Assembly (NCBI GenBank): GCA_964017235.1 | Contig: OZ024936.1 | Location: 94,772,537 to 94,836,536, forward strand | DNA: 64,000 nt | Direction of reading: 5' to 3' | From: Sabellastarte sp. h YS-2021 | Lineage: Eukaryota; Annelida; Polychaeta; Sabellida; Sabellidae | Notes under the pieces: model-generated | The model's input: only the letters and a program-made list of their open reading frames with translations | Told to the model about the DNA's origin: nothing | The model's database searches: none | Shown: piece after piece, positions 63,201 through 64,000 of the stretch | Layout: every line of letters begins with the position of its first letter | Numbering within the stretch: position 1 is the first letter of the stretch | Program-made: the position numbers and the translations under genes

Positions 63201-64000
63201 TATGTATGGAAAATACTTGTCCAAAAGTTAAACTTCTGAAACTCATTCACTCATTTGATTTGGGTCAACATATACCAGACATATTAACTACCTGACATCC
63301 TTAGACCCAAAGTTGTAGAACAGAAAACTATGTGGATGAATTAGCTGGACTTACTCTTCATTGCAGACTTCAGCATTAAATAAACATTCCAGCACAAATT
63401 CAGGATATTTATAGCCAAGTGACTTTTTCTCCTCATCTGTAACCTCAGATAGGATACGCATAACTTCACCTTCCTTCTGGAAATCTTCTCGCAAGGTTTT
63501 ACTGCAAAACATTTGTCACAATGTATTGTGAACAAAAAAGCTGGACGTTCATGAGATCTTAATCCTAAACTTTGACCAATAGACGTGCTAAAGAGCAGCC
63601 ATTTTATAGATTACAATTTCTTGTCACTGCTGATATTGAATGATGAATACTGTATCTTTGCTATTTAAGACTCTGTACTATTTATCACCCAGATAACAAT
63701 TACTAACATTTATAATTTAAACCATAGATTCAAAATCAACAAATTTAGTGGTGCATGGGAGGTGTATTAAGGACATATAAACACTACTTTGATTTGGGTA
63801 CTTTTCTAGTATTGTAAAAGTAGTACATTCCAAACAGAGTAAGCATGTATCTCAGAAATACAGATTAGTTTACCCGTCTGCATTTTGGACTTGAGCTATT
63901 TTTTCAGTCATGCTTGTTTCTTCAGTTCTGGTGGTTTCAATTGCTGTGGGCTCTTCACTGTTCACATCTGGCTCTGTGGTATGCATGAAAGTTGTCATTG
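45021..64000 (-). CDS. DEG/ENaC-family sodium channel gene, eleven exons, N-terminus outside window
   Basis: The family forms trimeric, usually amiloride-sensitive Na+ channels in the plasma membrane: two membrane helices with a large Cys-rich extracellular domain (ENaC, ASIC, FMRFamide-gated and pickpocket channels). Eleven exons found by eye give about 430 residues from the extracellular domain to the stop. They include YGNCYVFNSG, EYITSVGKQAGAVVVVHDQ, PFPEDEGILAVPGHVTSV, FVERLGEQYSEC, YSVNYSVSACEKTCYQDQ, CSCADPQYP, CNCSCPLLC-type cysteines, WPSDSEL, NLLRLEVYFEELNFE and the pore helix GLWLGCSVLSLLEIIEVV with the G-x-S selectivity filter. All junctions keep phase. TM1 and the start lie right of 64000. 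The subfamily cannot be fixed; a ligand-gated invertebrate channel is plausible. Nearest hit and gating ligand are unknown. Confidence 0.93.
46203..46335 (+). repeat. Eroded SINE, family A head
   Basis: GGTCACGGTGGCACAATGCTAAC and, after a gap, GTTCAAACCTCGG and GTTTACAGTACAGAA resemble the first two thirds of the copy at 40114-40318. The 3' end is lost. Confidence 0.65.
47130..47500. repeat. 63-bp minisatellite, about six units
   Basis: The unit contains GTAGATATATGATTTGCACTTGATGACCTC-type sequence. Two central units are identical; the outer ones are diverged. The period equals 21 codons, so the minus strand stays open and reads RSSSANHISTGAMVRKGM repeats, but this is inside an intron and not called as coding. 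Confidence 0.85.
47548..47741 (+). repeat. Family A SINE, 5'-truncated
   Basis: Lacks box A; starts at the ACCTCTGAGGCC part of the head and ends GAAAGCGACATAAACCCCC with an AAATAAATAAA tail. Flanked by TTGAAGGATGA at 47537-47547 and 47742-47752. Confidence 0.87.
48115..48264 (-). CDS. Channel gene exon (pre-TM2)
   Basis: 50 codons, phase 0 at both ends, acceptor TTTTTAG, donor GTAAGT. Contains NLLRLEVYFEELNFETMKET, the conserved beta strand and linker leading into TM2 of DEG/ENaC channels. Confidence 0.92.
48685..48990 (-). repeat. tRNA-derived SINE, family C
   Basis: Second copy of the family at 41912-42218. Shares ATATCTCCATATACTACAGG at the left end and the tRNA-like head at the right. 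Lies in the intron between the exons at 48115 and 49998. Confidence 0.78.
49178..49380 (+). repeat. Eroded SINE, family A
   Basis: GTCATAACACACTCGCGTCCC, GAGTTTGAATCC (box B) and CAGCAGTTTACAGTATAGAAC follow the family-A order. Old, many substitutions. Confidence 0.65.
49998..50055 (-). CDS. Channel gene exon (WPS motif)
   Basis: 58 bases, acceptor CTTTCAG, donor GTAAGA. Encodes SIVYAYKVSKTMWPSDSEL. The Y...S...WPS pattern is a family signature following the last cysteine block. Confidence 0.92.
50056..54561 (-). other. Long intron of the channel gene
   Basis: Holds the dispersed repeat at 50.23-50.48 kb and an eroded SINE at 53.93-54.10 kb. Several open frames (for example 51722-51904 minus) show no family resemblance, and phase-matched splicing of the flanking exons leaves no need for an exon here. 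Confidence 0.6.
53925..54105 (-). repeat. Eroded SINE, family A, minus
   Basis: TTTGGCGTCACTTTCAGCAC and the later GTACAGGTTACATCA follow the minus-strand order of the copy at 16762-17002; the head is badly worn. Confidence 0.55.
54562..54634 (-). CDS. Channel gene exon (C-x-C-P block)
   Basis: 73 bases, acceptor TTGTTTTAG, donor GTAAGT. Encodes DCVNRLTLLYIKDQLNCSCPLLC. The NCSCPLLC cysteines match the disulfide ladder of the thumb domain. The split codons at both ends join with the neighbours (G-GT and AA-T). Confidence 0.9.
54635..56063 (-). other. Intron of the channel gene
   Basis: No gene or clear repeat boundary. A tRNA-like box B (GGGTTCAAATCCC at about 55866-55880) suggests a worn SINE head. 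Confidence 0.45.
56064..56196 (-). CDS. Channel gene exon (central cysteine block)
   Basis: 133 bases, acceptor ATATAG, donor GTAACT. Encodes ACEKTCYQDQVIQSCSCADP and continues through YPTTDS to a Cys before the donor. C...C.Q..V...C.CAD..YP is highly diagnostic for the family. Confidence 0.93.
56750..58340 (+). pseudogene. CR1-like LINE RT remnant, antisense in a channel-gene intron
   Basis: Runs of SKSCDLDPILTSLVKECANI, then NQSAYNCSHSGKAVAL, FDAIDHPLLYDCL, GVSRGSVLGPLL, HLYADDTQIHSTVYS, GGVKLKLNPEKTEFIIIG, MDYCNSLLYGISKCNIAKLQ and, near the end, FRSQLKTHLFRLAY by sense. This is the standard CR1/Rex-like RT to C-terminus series. The 5' part with the endonuclease is missing and the frame changes repeatedly. 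The fragment at 18573-19215 could be the endonuclease of the same family. Confidence 0.82.
58341..59043 (-). other. Intron, nothing recognised
   Basis: AT-rich noncoding sequence between the LINE remnant and the exon at 59044. No repeat boundary or open frame of interest. Confidence 0.4.
59044..59151 (-). CDS. Channel gene exon (FVERL...C)
   Basis: 36 codons, phase 0 at both ends, acceptor TTTTCTAG, donor GTGAGT. Encodes GFVERLGEQYSECITDTENV and then YSKIYSVNYSVS, which runs straight into ACEKTC of the next exon. A MITE lies 25 bases upstream of this acceptor. Confidence 0.92.
59177..59381. mobile_element. MITE with 44-bp terminal inverted repeats, TA target
   Basis: Arms 59177-59220 and 59338-59381 begin CTGCTCAGCT and match over 44 bases with two mismatches. 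TA flanks both sides (59175-59176 and 59382-59383), as in Tc1/mariner-type insertions. Each arm holds the motif CCCAAGTTCGTC (or near variant) twice. The 117-base centre codes for nothing. Confidence 0.92.
59666..59829 (-). CDS. Channel gene exon (finger/beta-ball region)
   Basis: 164 bases, acceptor ATTTTAG. Encodes FHLLMNVGQHEYITSVGKQA, then GAVVVVHDQ, PFPEDEGILAVPGHVTSVQIRK. The donor that keeps phase is a weak GTTTGT after ATAAGAAAA; without splicing, the frame continues only 23 more residues to a stop. Confidence 0.88.
59906..60103 (+). repeat. Family A SINE, 5'-truncated
   Basis: Begins just before box B (GGGGTTCGATCCC), so box A is lost; the tail is (AAAT)n. Flanked by TACATCTTATTGG at 59893-59905 and 60104-60116. 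The left target copy is 76 bases from the exon at 59666-59829. Confidence 0.9.
60117..60809 (-). other. Intron, nothing recognised
   Basis: AT-rich; the open frame at 60465-60650 has no recognisable family features. Confidence 0.4.
60810..61989. mobile_element. Possible 1.2-kb inverted-repeat element
   Basis: The left end has three tandem 15-16-base units ending CCTACA/CCCTACAG/CCCAACAG (60810-60856). The right end has the same kind of units inverted, with an exact match of AGAAAAGCCCTACAG (60826-60840) to the reverse complement at 61975-61989. A nonautonomous DNA element would explain this; no target duplication was found. Confidence 0.45.
61257..61625. repeat. 186-bp tandem repeat, two units
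   Basis: The second unit starts at 61443 with GGGTGGGCAGGCAGCAGG, as does the first at 61257. Roughly 88-90% identical by eye. It contains TGACCTTGA-type motifs several times. Confidence 0.88.
62237..62269 (-). CDS. Channel gene micro-exon (33 bases)
   Basis: Encodes only GALVQTMGKARG with its split codons. Two acceptors are possible, TTTAG before CAAG and, 4 bases on, CAAG itself. Only the second keeps the frame with both neighbours, so 62269 is chosen as the start. Donor GTATTG. Confidence 0.78.
62270..62979 (-). other. Intron, nothing recognised
   Basis: AT-rich intron between the micro-exon and the YGNCY exon. No repeat boundary seen. Confidence 0.45.
62980..63089 (-). CDS. Channel gene exon (YGNCY)
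   Basis: 110 bases, acceptor TTTCACAG, donor GTAAGG. Encodes DFEQFFDAVYGNCYVFNSGW. G-N-C-Y-x-F-N is a core DEG/ENaC signature in the palm/finger region. Contains two N-x-S/T sites (NMS, NAT). Confidence 0.93.
63355..63501 (-). CDS. Channel gene exon (LECLFN)
   Basis: 147 bases, acceptor TGTTTTGCAG, donor GTAAGT. Encodes KTLREDFQKEGEVMRILSEV and on to FVLECLFNAEVCNEE, equivalent to the L.SC.FNG..C block early in the extracellular domain. Confidence 0.9.
63874..64000 (-). CDS. Channel gene exon, 5' part outside window
   Basis: Open to the window edge; donor GTAAAC at 63868-63873. Encodes a Thr/Glu-rich segment (TTEPDVNSEEPTAIETT) ending KIAQVQNADG, which joins in frame to KTLRED. An extended, low-complexity extracellular insert, less diagnostic than the other exons but phase-consistent. 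Confidence 0.75.

Overview
This is nuclear DNA from an animal, most likely a mollusc or another lophotrochozoan. That placement is an inference. It rests on AT-rich DNA with spliced host genes, tRNA-headed SINEs, DIRS-like and Gypsy elements, CR1-like LINEs, and a DEG/ENaC channel gene with many short exons. Nothing bacterial is visible. Most of the first 44 kb is nested mobile DNA, and most of the last 19 kb is one host gene whose introns hold smaller repeats.

Layout. 1-4201: a decayed two-ORF LINE (coiled-coil ORF1, then endonuclease and reverse transcriptase). About 4.9-18.5 kb: a plus-strand DIRS-like (tyrosine-recombinase) retroelement fossil. Its gag is split by a complete-length Gypsy element on the minus strand (6092-14178, 821-bp LTRs about 1% diverged), and its body also carries a SINE with a 15-bp target duplication. 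18.6-19.2 kb: a LINE endonuclease fragment. 19.6-19.7 kb: a cluster of three palindromes. 19778-21465: a near-perfect 846-bp-period tandem duplication. 21993-22290: the last coding exon of a caveolin-family host gene. 24.7-28.4 kb: a heavily eroded second DIRS-like element (plus). 31.3-36.4 kb: a third, much better kept DIRS-like element (minus). 37.5-42.2 kb: SINEs of three families and a CR1-like LINE remnant. 42.3-44.5 kb: a 5'-truncated LINE.

45021 to the right edge, minus strand: eleven exons of a DEG/ENaC-family sodium channel gene, running from the extracellular domain through the second membrane helix to the stop codon. The exons were built by eye from homology plus splice sites, and their phases join without conflict. 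The N-terminus and first membrane helix lie beyond base 64000. The introns contain a CR1-like LINE (antisense), SINEs, a 63-bp minisatellite, a 205-bp TA-flanked MITE that ends 25 bp from a splice acceptor, and a possible 1.2-kb inverted-repeat element with an internal 186-bp tandem repeat.

The two host genes, caveolin (plus) and the sodium channel (minus), are convergent, with about 23 kb of mobile DNA between their ends. No RNA gene, CRISPR array or clear unknown multi-gene system was seen. The most unusual items are the nested Gypsy/DIRS/SINE locus, the PNMA-like Gag of the Gypsy element, a shared hairpin downstream of the recombinase in two DIRS-like lineages, the compensated palindrome cluster, and the MITE beside a channel-gene splice site.
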